64,000 bases of DNA from CAWBBA01 sp963729795 (GTDB lineage Bacteria > Desulfobacterota > Desulfomonilia > Desulfomonilales > Desulfomonilaceae): the NCBI GenBank assembly GCA_963729795.1, contig CAVSPC010000016.1, forward strand, positions 558,001 to 622,000. The letters run 5' to 3'. The notes beneath the pieces are model-generated. The model saw only the letters and a list, made by a program, of their open reading frames with translations, searched no databases and had not been told where the DNA came from. Below are positions 28,201-36,035 of this stretch, one piece after another. Positions within the stretch are counted from its first letter, which is position 1. The number at the start of each line of letters is the position of its first letter. A program made the position numbers and the translations under genes.

Positions 28201-28533
28201 CGTGAAATCCCGGCGGTATACGTTGCTTAATAAATCGTCGGCGAGGTAGCAAAACTTGAAAAAACACTAGGGTTGTACGATCTGACCCAATTTACTCCGC
28301 CGGGTAAGGCTACAGGCAAATCTTCGTGACTGGAAAGCGCTTCCAAAGGCTATTCTTATTTGTCTTGACCGCGAAAGGTCGAGAAGGATATTCTCCGCTC
28401 TCATAGCTCTATGTTAGCTATCAGACATACAGGTAACATCAAGCACGTCTGGACGTGACGTAGTGCCACGCGCACAGCACGAGATTTTAGAAATCATCGG
28501 GGTGGATACATCTGTAGGGGTGAAAACGGTTAA
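28201..28533. other. Intergenic, no gene seen
   Basis: Leader region of the amino-acid permease gene. It contains an imperfect palindrome TGGAAAGCGCTTCCA at 28331-28345 that could be an operator. I recognise no riboswitch. Confidence 0.4.
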
Positions 28534-30384
28534 ATGAAAATCCCTGTTCTCTTGGTCCTCAATTCCGCCCTTGTGGTTTTCTTTGTATATCTCCTTCGGA
28601 AACCCGGATTACTCGCTGATTATGCCAAAGGGCGTTTCTGGCTCACATGGCTCGGCATCGGGGTGATAACCCTGATGGATGAGCTGACCTCTGTGTTCTA
28701 TGCGCCTGCTGAAGCCTATCGCTTTATCGGCCCGGCGGCAATTTTCTTCATCGCTTTGACCTCCATACTTATCCGTTACTTCAGTTCCCGACTCGTGGAA
28801 ATCTCGGAGATCTTGGAACATCACGGTTTGTTCGGCGGCGGAGTCTATTCTTTTTCTTGGCTTGTTCTGGGACCGGTCGTGTCGTTCATCGCTGTGTCCT
28901 CGATCATGGTGGACTACATTCTCACCGCCTGCATTTCAGCTATCAGCGCAGTAGAAAATGGGACCTCGTTTTTTGCCATGCCTCAATACGCCAAAATGAT
29001 GACGGCCATGGCAACCGTGTGGGCAGTAGCAGGCCTGAATATCTTGGGCATCCGCGAGAACGTTCGCTTCACATTTGGCGTGTTCATTCTAGCAGCATTC
29101 GTCTTCCTGAATCTCATTGTTTCCGGGGTGCTAGGCCTGGATCAGGGATCTTACGTACGGTTGTATGGTTCGCTAGGTAATGGATTATCCAGTCTCCAGA
29201 CGGGCTCATTGACGCAAGATTACGGAATTTTTATTGCCTCAGTTGCGAGTTGCGTTCTGGCTTACTCCGGGGTGGAGTCTGTTCTTCAAACCGCGGGGTA
29301 TGCTCGCTCCTGGCGCGAAATCTCGAAAGCGTATATCTTTCTTGCGCTCACAGTAGGCATTGTCACCCCGGTGGTGGCTGCTCTGGCCCTGTCAGCCCCC
29401 ATAGACTTTGCCAAGCACGAAGGGGACCTCATCACTCATCATGCCACTATGCTCAACGGGGTTCCATTCGGCGTGATTGTGGCCTCGTTGGCGAGCATCA
29501 CCCTTATTATGGCCGTAAATACCGCGTTCGTTGCTTCCAGCGAACTGATGGAGCGAGTCGCGGACCGATACGGTTTTGCATGGCTTATAGCGACCAGCCG
29601 AAGACAATCCTTGTACCGCATCCATTTGATCAACGCTGCCTCCTTTTCGGTCATTATCGTTATCACCGGTGGTAGCCAAATGATTCTGGCGGACATGTAC
29701 GCTATCGGACTTCTGGCCTGTTTCACTATCAACTTGGGCTCACTTATTCTTTACCGTTATTTTATGGGTACCAAGGAGGTGATTCATTATTATACGAACC
29801 GTTTCGGCACGCTCGTATTGTTCCTGATCTTTTTGAGCTGCTTCTTCTTCCTGGCCTGGCACAAACCTCACGGTACCGAGCTATGGGCCATTGTAACCGG
29901 GTTGGTATTGTTCGGCGGGCTGTTCATGGCGCGGACGCGGGGGCCGGAGATAAAAGCGGTCGCAGAGACGGCCAGTCACATGGACATCATCCTGTATCTT
30001 GCCGAATCAACTGAAAGTGATGTTCACGTTATTTTCCGCAGACCCCGAGAAGAGGGATTGAGGATCGCCAGGCAGAATGAGGTTTACGTAAGCTTTTACA
30101 ACCCCAGACAGGGGGCTCCGCCCCAATTGGCTTCAAATCACTTCCGAATTGCCGGAAGTAAAAGGAGTCTTTATCAGAATATGATCGCTTTGCTGAAAGT
30201 GGTGAAATACGAGTTGCCCGATCGGGCAGTAGTCATTCACTTCGGCTGGCCGTTGTCCTCCTGGCTGGACCGTATGGCTATAGGGGTGATGGTGTTTAAC
30301 ATCATGCGTCTGCCCAGGCAATTTCCGAGCTTTGATTTTCACATAGATTATGCCGGTTCCAAGCATGTGACGCCTTCCCCCTGA
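28534..30384 (+). CDS. APC-superfamily amino-acid/polyamine permease with C-terminal domain
   Basis: 616 residues. About twelve helices over residues 1-470, with the APC-type GGGVYSFSW and SVASCVLAYSGVESVLQTAG stretches in helices 2-3 and 6. A soluble tail of about 140 residues (VHVIFRRPREEGLRIARQNEVYV ...) follows and resembles no domain I know; it may regulate transport. Inner membrane. The ribosome-binding site is weak. Substrate is not evident. Confidence 0.78.
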   Translation: MKIPVLLVLNSALVVFFVYLLRKPGLLADYAKGRFWLTWLGIGVITLMDELTSVFYAPAEAYRFIGPAAIFFIALTSILIRYFSSRLVEISEILEHHGLFGGGVYSFSWLVLGPVVSFIAVSSIMVDYILTACISAISAVENGTSFFAMPQYAKMMTAMATVWAVAGLNILGIRENVRFTFGVFILAAFVFLNLIVSGVLGLDQGSYVRLYGSLGNGLSSLQTGSLTQDYGIFIASVASCVLAYSGVESVLQTAGYARSWREISKAYIFLALTVGIVTPVVAALALSAPIDFAKHEGDLITHHATMLNGVPFGVIVASLASITLIMAVNTAFVASSELMERVADRYGFAWLIATSRRQSLYRIHLINAASFSVIIVITGGSQMILADMYAIGLLACFTINLGSLILYRYFMGTKEVIHYYTNRFGTLVLFLIFLSCFFFLAWHKPHGTELWAIVTGLVLFGGLFMARTRGPEIKAVAETASHMDIILYLAESTESDVHVIFRRPREEGLRIARQNEVYVSFYNPRQGAPPQLASNHFRIAGSKRSLYQNMIALLKVVKYELPDRAVVIHFGWPLSSWLDRMAIGVMVFNIMRLPRQFPSFDFHIDYAGSKHVTPSP

Positions 30385-30533
30385 GGCCACCGTGGATGCG
30401 CCACGCAGGCACAGGCGAGACATTTTGGAGACTGATCGCATTGCCGGTCACCTCTCTCACGGCACGCACCTTGCCCGTCCCACCTGGTCCTCCCCCACTG
30501 GGCTGTACACTGGGCGGTTTGTAGGAGAGCACC

Positions 30534-30584
30534 CATTCCGGAAAAGAGGAATAATCTCACACTTCCCCTGACGTGTCCGGAATG
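30534..30584. repeat. Inverted repeat CATTCCGGA / TCCGGAATG
   Basis: Arms at 30534-30542 and 30576-30584 are exact reverse complements. They lie between the permease and the HU gene, downstream of both, and could act as a weak bidirectional transcription end. Confidence 0.4.
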
Positions 30585-30641
30585 GTACTCCATCCACCCA
30601 GTACCAGGTACACCACAATACTTGACAGTGCGGTCTCGGAC

Positions 30642-30926
30642 TTACTTGGTTTTCTTTACAGCTTCTTTTAGTGCCTTAGCTGCCCTGAACCGGGGCACTC
30701 TTGACGCGGGGATCTTGATCTTTTTTCTGGTCTGAGGGTTCACGCCATTGCGGGCTTTCGTGTGGACAGCCACAAAGGTCCCCAGATCAGCAACACGGAT
30801 TTGACCGTCCTTCGCCTTAAGCGAACCGTGAACCGCACCGACGAAAGACTTCAACACCGCGGCGGCAGCCTTTTTGGAAATGTTCGCCTCTGTTGCAATG
30901 CGGGCAACCAGTTCAGCCTTTGTCAT
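30642..30926 (-). CDS. HU-family DNA-binding protein
   Basis: 94 residues, standard HU length. It has MTKAELVARIA, the dimerising ISKKAAAAVLKSF and the DNA-binding arm GVNPQTRKKIKIPASRVPRF, where the intercalating Pro is in place. ATG 30926 is chosen because GGAGGG lies 7 nt before it. Nucleoid-associated, cytoplasmic dimer; single gene with its own promoter. Confidence 0.93.
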   Translation of the reverse strand: MTKAELVARIATEANISKKAAAAVLKSFVGAVHGSLKAKDGQIRVADLGTFVAVHTKARNGVNPQTRKKIKIPASRVPRFRAAKALKEAVKKTK

Positions 30927-31330
30927 GACAGTACCCTCCAAATGAAATAGAAGTTTCAGGACCTTGTTGCGACTCCAAGGAATTGCAAAAGGTTACATAT
31001 ACCAGACTGATTTGTCAAGAGAAATCTGAATAGCACGAATCTATTCACTAATTAGGTGCCAACCGCCTACGCCCACAAGTGTCATTGAGAGCTAAATGAA
31101 GCAGTCTCTTCTTCAGTGTGACGGGCATCCTGCCCGTCATTAAACGACAGGCAAGATGCCTGTCCCACCGTGGATTCACTCTGGACCCCAGATCGGTGTC
31201 CAATGTGACGCCTGACTGCAGGATGCCGGTCCTGGCGAACTAACTTTAGGTAGAACCCAGGATCTCCTCATCGCGATGTTGCACAACCAGCCGCTGCTTA
31301 TGAAGGCAATTAGCCACCCCTGAAAGGCAA
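30927..31330. repeat. Intergenic with REP-like palindromes
   Basis: The spacer of about 400 bp holds GACGGGCATCCTGCCCGTC (about 31121-31139) and GACAGGCAAGATGCCTGTC (about 31147-31165), two palindromes of the same design; a partial relative (GCGGGCAGGATGCCCACC) lies near 38995. No coding potential. The pump gene expected next to the adaptor at 31331 is absent. Confidence 0.6.
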
Positions 31331-32447
31331 TTAGGTTTGCGGCTTTGACCTCATTGTTACTTCCAAGGGCTGGCCGGTCTTCAGGATTTCTTTCCCTTCC
31401 ACGACAACGATGTCACCGGTGTTCAGACCCTTCAATACCTCAGCATGGCTGCGATCGATGTTGCCGATTTTCACGCGGGTTATTTGTGCTTTGTCATTCT
31501 CGTTTACCCGGACGACGTTGTTTGCTTCATTGGCGCGAATTTGATCCAGCAAGGCATCTATTGGTATCCTGACCACTGCGGGAACGCGTTTCACCAAAAT
31601 CCGAGCCCGGCCGTACATACCCTCAAGAAGCTGCATGTCGCGTATTGTCGATATAAATGCGAACTTCAAAAAGTTTGTTCTGATTCGCGACAGATTGTAT
31701 GTATCCGACCGTGCCTTTGAATGTTTTGCCTGGCAGGGAATCAACAGCAATTTCCGATTCTACTCCGTGTCCTTCTCGAATGACTTTGTCAATGTTTAAC
31801 TTGCGTACATCCTTGTCGCTAAGAAAAGCGTCCAAGTACACTGTCGTATAATCGCTAATCTGGAATAGCTTCCCACTTGTGGAGACCCAGTCGCCTTTTT
31901 CAACGAACCGGTTCGACAGCACTCCATTTATGGGAGCCGTTACCACCGTATGTTTAAGGTCCTCGAGCGCCTTGGCAAGTGCCCCTTTGTCAGCCTCTAC
32001 CGCGCCCTGAGCGTTCTGATACGCCGACAACTTCTGGTCGTACGTTGACTGGCTTATCGATCCAGTCTTAAGCAGCGGCGCGTTATTCTCAAAATCGGTC
32101 TTATTGAAAGCCAGCGTAGCTTCGTCCTTCTGCAAGTTTCCACGAGCCTGGTCGGCCGCGGCTCGAATTTGGGAATCATCGAACGTCAGAAGCGTTTGAT
32201 CTTTGTTGACGAGCTGTCCGTCACGTACGTCGATGGACTTCACCTGGGCTGAGACCTCTGAAGAGACTGTGGTGTTTGCTATGAAATGCAGATTGCCCGA
32301 CACATCCACGGTCTGTCTGATGTCTCCTTTTTCAACCTCGACGGCCCGGACTTTTATTGACGGTAACTGAACAGTTTTTTCTTGTCGCTGCCCGCAACCG
32401 GCCAACAAGATAATGAGTAGCAGGATTGTTAAGAACCGAGAAAGCAT
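31331..32447 (-). pseudogene. RND efflux membrane-fusion lipoprotein, frameshifted
   Basis: Starts with a lipoprotein signal (LLLIILLAGCGQ) after GTGAGGA. The barrel and hairpin follow: GNLHFIANTTVSSEVSAQV, VRDGQLVNKDQTLLTFDD and TVVTAPINGVLSNR, the MacA/AcrA adaptor pattern. The frame is lost near 31640: one extra base separates VRIYIDNT from DMQLLEGMYGRARI, which continues the family fold in the next frame and ends at 31331. As read, the product would stop after TRHAAS. No RND or ABC pump gene is near. Either decayed or a sequencing error. Confidence 0.75.
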
Positions 32448-32661
32448 TCCAGTCCTCACCGGCAGTAGTTCGGCAACTCGGGCGGCTTCCGCGAGCGGCC
32501 ACACGAATTTCGCTTGTTTCTATTTTAGACGATTATTCCGGAAGAACGTTGTATCATCGTTGCTCTAGGTAATGAACGTACCAGAGGAAGACAAGGGATC
32601 GTCACACAGAGCCTTGTCTAATCATCACCCGGTAACCATAATGACAATAATGGAGGTTACC

Positions 32662-32865
32662 ATGGCGGAGAGCAAGAATAAATCAACGATTTATGTGAAG
32701 GTCGTGGATGGCACGGGCAAAGAGTATGTTTGTCCGTTGAGTGCCCTGAAGGATCCCAAAAATGCCACGGAAGAAGAATTGAAAAGATGCTTTAATTCAG
32801 TCGAAGATGCGTTCAGCGATGCGGAAGTCATTGCTATCATCAAGAGCGAATTGCAGAAGGACTAA
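32662..32865 (+). CDS. Hypothetical small protein, 67 aa
   Basis: GGAGG lies 6 nt before ATG 32662, so this start is preferred over upstream in-frame ones. The product is soluble and acidic, with YVKVVDGTGKEYVCPLSAL and two Cys. No known family recognised. It ends only 5 nt before the selenoprotein gene at 32871 and is almost certainly cotranscribed with it, so it may work with the oxidoreductase. Confidence 0.7.
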   Translation: MAESKNKSTIYVKVVDGTGKEYVCPLSALKDPKNATEEELKRCFNSVEDAFSDAEVIAIIKSELQKD

Positions 32866-32870
32866 GCGAA

Positions 32871-33473
32871 ATGGACTTACACGCAAAGATTTTTTCGGAC
32901 TTTATCTGACCCTTTTGCTACATCGGCAAGGGCATTGTCGAAGAATTGAAGAAAGAGTTTCCTCTTACTGACGAGTGGTTCGCGTACGAGCTGCGCCCCG
33001 AGATGCCGTCGGAAGGGATACCGACGTCCAAGCTCTTTCCAGGGGTTGACCTGAAAAAACGTTACGAAAGCTTGAGCCGTGCCGGAGCCCCTTACGGGAT
33101 TGCCTTCAACGAAATCTCGCTGGTTTCCAAGTCCCGCCTCGCTTTGGAAGCTACAGAATTCGCGAAGGAAGAGGGACACTTCGATTCGTTTCATGGCCGA
33201 GTCTTCCATGCCTATTTTGTGGAAACCCAAGACATCGGAAATCTTGATGTAATACTCGAATTAGCGGATCAGGATGGATTGGACCCCGATGCCCTGAGAC
33301 TCGCATTGCAAGAGAAGCGCTACGCAATGCACCTCGAAGAAGCCAAGCAGGAAGGACTCTCATACGGCGTCACCGCGGTCCCCACGTTTATCCTTAACGG
33401 AGAGCACAAAATCGTGGGCGCGCAGCCAATTGAAGTTTTCAGAGAGAAATTGAGAATAATCCAGGCGGAATGA
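32871..33473 (+). CDS. DsbA/FrnE-type thiol oxidoreductase, probable selenoprotein (UGA at residue 13)
   Basis: Reading UGA 32907-32909 as selenocysteine gives a 200-residue protein that begins MDLHAKIFSDFI-U-PFCYIGKG. FrnE/DsbA relatives have CPxC at this place, so U replaces the first, attacking Cys of the redox motif. The rest fits the family: an alpha-helical insert, GVTAVPTFIL with the cis-Pro loop, and VGAQP near the end. Without readthrough, the first start is TTG 32946, which lacks the active site. A hairpin 14-32 nt after UGA fits a bacterial SECIS. AAGGA lies 9 nt before ATG 32871. No signal peptide, so it is cytosolic. It converges on hgcB. Confidence 0.82.
32923..32941 (+). promoter_or_regulatory. 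Candidate bacterial SECIS element (DsbA-like gene)
   Basis: TCGGCAA (32923-32929) pairs with TTGTCGA (32935-32941, one G-U) around the loop GGGCA. The loop begins with G 21 nt after the UGA, within the spacing known for bacterial SECIS hairpins. Confidence 0.7.
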
Positions 33474-33482
33474 CACACCGCT

Positions 33483-33791
33483 CTACCCGGATTGTTCCTC
33501 TGCATCTGGCTCGATTACGCAGCAGCAAGCGGAACTTTTGCGCCCTAATGCTGCGTTGATCACTGCGGCCGCGCACCCTACGCCCGACCGTACCGACAAC
33601 GCTTCGGCAGGGCAGTTTCGGGCGCATGCGCCGCATTCCATGCATGCGTCCGGTTCATCAATGCCGACGCGTCCGTTGTGCATGGAAAGCACGGCTTGAG
33701 GACACACCTGAAGACACATACCGCAACCCGTGCACTTAGCTTCATCAAGCTTCAAGGTCGCCACATTCTTTAAGTAAATCAGCCGACGCAT
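33483..33791 (-). CDS. hgcB: Mercury-methylation ferredoxin HgcB
   Basis: 102 residues with two 4Fe-4S motifs: CTGCGMCLQVCP (Cys 20, 23, 26, 30) and CMECGACARNCP (Cys 50, 53, 56, 60). The HgcB-specific features follow: GVGCAAAVINA and a C-terminal vicinal Cys group, here CCC (89-91), in place of the usual pair. HgcB reduces the corrinoid of HgcA, and its tail thiols are thought to hand Hg(II) to HgcA. GGGAG lies 8 nt before the ATG. It starts 13 bp after hgcA and converges on the selenoprotein gene with a 9-bp gap. Confidence 0.93.
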   Translation of the reverse strand: MRRLIYLKNVATLKLDEAKCTGCGMCLQVCPQAVLSMHNGRVGIDEPDACMECGACARNCPAEALSVRSGVGCAAAVINAALGRKSSACCCVIEPDAEEQSG

Positions 33792-33804
33792 TGTTGAACT
33801 CCCT

Positions 33805-34989
33805 TCACGCTGCTACGCGCGAGCCGATCCAGAGGATGACCCCTATGCATGCCGCGACGATTTCAAGCGGCACAGCCCATCGCATCTCCTTCTTGACTCC
33901 CGATAGGGAAGTGTAGGTTGACGCGCCGGTAAAGTTCATTGCCAGATACGCGCTAATTGCGGGGACCAGAAAGAGCCAGGCGAGGACCTCGAGCCTGCCC
34001 GACCAACTTACCAATGCCGAGTTTGTCAGGAGAGCCGGGACCAGCGCCGCTGCCAGACCCAAGACGAACCCCTTGAGCGCAAAAGCTCTACCGGGAAGCC
34101 ACGGCAAGAGAATAGGAGTCAAAATGGCCCCTGCCACCAGAGCGGTAAGAATGGCCCATGCCGCGAATAAACCATGATCTAGGGCGCCTCGCCAGTACCC
34201 TTCCGATCCTCCGAGACCTCCGGCCAAGAAAAACACGGTAAGAATTATGAGGGCCCACTTTGCCGCGGCCACCAATTCCACCGGAATCAGGACGATTCTT
34301 TCCCACACTGTAAATGTCTTTCGGCGCATCTCCGGAGTAGCCTTCAGTCCTGAGTCTATGAAAGCCGCCAAGTCGGACGACCGCACCGGCCCATATATGA
34401 CTCTGAAACCGGATCGCCTCTTCACCTCGTGCGCCGCGACACCGGGCGCAGCCAGTTGGGGAAGAATAATGCGCCGGTGCGACACGACCTTAGCAAGGCC
34501 TGATGATTCGATCCTCTCGACCAGTTCGCCTGTGCTGAACGTCCCTTTGCCCGCCGCGCACCACACATTGACGCCATCAGTGTCAAGCACGAGAATCCAT
34601 GCGCTTCGACCCGGCAAAGCCTGTCTCAAAGAGTCGAAGCTCATCTTGTAGTTGGCCGTCACCAGTACCGGCGCGGTGTCGTCCGGCTCCCCAAGGGCAT
34701 AGAGCCCAGGATCGACCTTGTAATTCATCCGGCCGATGTTCCATCGGGCTTTGATGCTGCCCCATCGATCTGCCGAAGTCAGATACGCGGACACCCTCGG
34801 CAACGTTCCGGCTGCTGTGAGAATCGAGCCTGTGACAAACGGCTGCTCAAGTCGAGGAAGGCTCACCTGAGCCTTTTCTCTGGACGGTCAGCACGAGAGG
34901 GTTGAGGTGGACGGCGAGAGCGACACCGCACACGAATCGGAGACAGCCGCTCTCCTCGGGTCGTGGCTGTCGATTGCGCTTTGTTTCAT
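33805..34989 (-). CDS. hgcA: Mercury-methylation corrinoid protein HgcA, probable selenoprotein (UGA at residue 34)
   Basis: The core has PFVTGSI, RWNIGRMNYKVDPGLY, LVTANYKMSFD and the signature NVWCAAGKGTF, whose Cys (144 in this numbering) is the lower ligand of cobalt; at least four membrane helices follow. HgcA transfers a methyl group from its corrinoid to Hg(II). Conventional calling would start at GTG 34866. I extend to ATG 34989: AGAGGAG lies 8 nt before it, the frame is continuous, and it is broken only by UGA 34890-34888, directly after Cys33 (SC-U-PS). A perfect hairpin with an AGGU loop follows at SECIS distance, and GTG 34866 lies in that loop. N-terminal Cys residues before PF-TG occur in HgcA relatives as I recall them. 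394 residues with Sec. Confidence 0.85.
34858..34875 (-). promoter_or_regulatory. Candidate bacterial SECIS element (hgcA)
   Basis: On the minus strand AAGGCTC (34875-34869) pairs perfectly with GAGCCTT (34864-34858) around the loop AGGT. GGT begins 21 nt after the UGA; the E. coli fdhF SECIS has GGU in its loop at 19-21 nt. Confidence 0.75.
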
Positions 34990-35083
34990 GGACGAAACTC
35001 CTCTGTTCTGTGTTCACAATCCGGATCCGTACGGAAAGACAGCATCCGCGAATTTCATAAAGGAAGCACATCAAGCGCGCTTC

Positions 35084-35100
35084 TAATTTCTTTGAAATTA
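35084..35100. promoter_or_regulatory. Candidate ArsR operator upstream of hgcA
   Basis: TAATTTC-TTT-GAAATTA is a perfect 7-bp inverted repeat in the spacer between the arsR-type gene and hgcA, about 95 bp before ATG 34989. ArsR-family repressors bind AT-rich palindromes of this kind. Confidence 0.5.
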
Positions 35101-35157
35101 TTCCGCGATCCTTCTAAGAATACCGCTTACTGGGGCCCTTGCCAACCAAAGCCGTTT

Positions 35158-35565
35158 TCAGCCAGAAGGGACTTCACCTTTTGATACGTGCCTCCCACTA
35201 TCCTGGGATACCTTGCTAGTACCCACCTGCGAGCGAAGGACAGGTGCACGGCCTGCCAACAGTTCGGACAAGGCGCTCAGGGCTACCGCGTCAACCCAGC
35301 ATTCAATGTTTTTTCCTCGTCTTTCCATCTTAATGAGTCCCGCTTGCCGGAGCTCTTTTATATGATGGGAGACAGTGGATAGCGTTATGTCCAGTTCTTG
35401 CCCCAGTTCCCCGACATAGCGTCGAGCCATAGCTTCGGAGGTGCACTTTGTGCCAGGAGGACAGCAGGAAATCAGGCGCAAAAAGATGTCAAGGCGGTTA
35501 GGATTAGACAGCGCCTTGAACATTTCTGCGAATCGACGGACTTCTTCGATACGACTATTAGACAT
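35158..35565 (-). CDS. ArsR-family transcriptional regulator
   Basis: 135 residues from ATG 35565. The winged helix is clear: MFKALSNPNRLDIFLRL, then TLSTVSHHIKELRQAGLIK as recognition helix and the wing MERRGKNIECWV. It has CCPPGTKC (Cys 34, 35, 41), an unusual Cys group that may sense metals or arsenicals, and Cys 89. ArsR-like regulators next to hgcAB are known from other mercury methylators. It lies 168 bp upstream of hgcA on the same strand and probably controls it and itself. The ribosome-binding site is weak. Confidence 0.88.
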   Translation of the reverse strand: MSNSRIEEVRRFAEMFKALSNPNRLDIFLRLISCCPPGTKCTSEAMARRYVGELGQELDITLSTVSHHIKELRQAGLIKMERRGKNIECWVDAVALSALSELLAGRAPVLRSQVGTSKVSQDSGRHVSKGEVPSG

Positions 35566-35575
35566 ATTTACACTT

Positions 35576-35602
35576 TTGACAGTTATCAATATGACGTGTC
35601 AA
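35576..35602. promoter_or_regulatory. Candidate promoter/operator of the arsR-type gene
   Basis: TTGACA (35576-35581) and TGTCAA (35597-35602) form an inverted repeat directly upstream of ATG 35565. On the minus strand the distal half reads TTGACA and could be a -35 element, so a bound regulator would block the promoter. Confidence 0.45.
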
Positions 35603-36035
35603 GAAAGATTCGTCCCCCAGCGCAAAAAAAACTGTTATGGCCATATTTCCAGCTAGATACTTATTTCCGGCTTTAGATTAGTAGGATGGGCATCCGAAAC
35701 TGTCTCAAAATCATAGCATGAGCGAGATTCGTGGCAAGATGCCCCACTTTCCCGGCAATGAATTACCGGGCTACTGTCTGCGGTCCCTTCGGGACGCTTG
35801 CATATGAGCCCCATCGGGGCGACAGAAAGTAGGCTGGTGCTTCAGCGCCGGCTATTATCGTGGTACGATTCATGACCTCGCCTATGATTTTGAGACACTT
35901 TCATCCTGCCCGCCATCAAGAATCTACAGCGGGACACCCATCCTCTAAAATAGGGGATGATGCAAGTCCCTCTCAAATCATTTGACGTATCGGGGCGCCT
36001 GCTTTTGAGCCTCTCCGGACAGCCTTCATGTTGCG
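35603..36035. repeat. Intergenic with REP-like palindromes
   Basis: Spacer of about 430 bp between arsR (minus) and fdhE (minus). It holds CCCGGCAATGAATTACCGGG (about 35753-35772), GGTCCCTTCGGGAC and GAGCCCCATCGGGGC, a cassette much like that at 25154-25201. No gene recognised. Confidence 0.6.

Noticed and set aside
31623..31660. Selenocysteine reading of the UGA in the RND adaptor
   Set aside because: The sequence after that UGA is not the adaptor; the conserved continuation is in another frame, so this is a frameshift, not UGA recoding.
32946..33473. DsbA-like gene beginning at TTG 32946
   Set aside because: This would remove the whole active-site strand and CxxC region that is plainly encoded just upstream in the same frame.
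33805..34866. hgcA starting at GTG 34866 as a 353-residue protein
   Set aside because: This start has only a weak ribosome-binding site and its GTG falls inside the candidate SECIS loop; the upstream ATG has a strong site and the frame between is continuous except for one UGA. The shorter form remains possible and is noted in the entry.
34847..35074. Minus-strand ORF of 75 codons upstream of hgcA
   Set aside because: It is in a different frame from the hgcA extension and has no ribosome-binding site or recognisable sequence.
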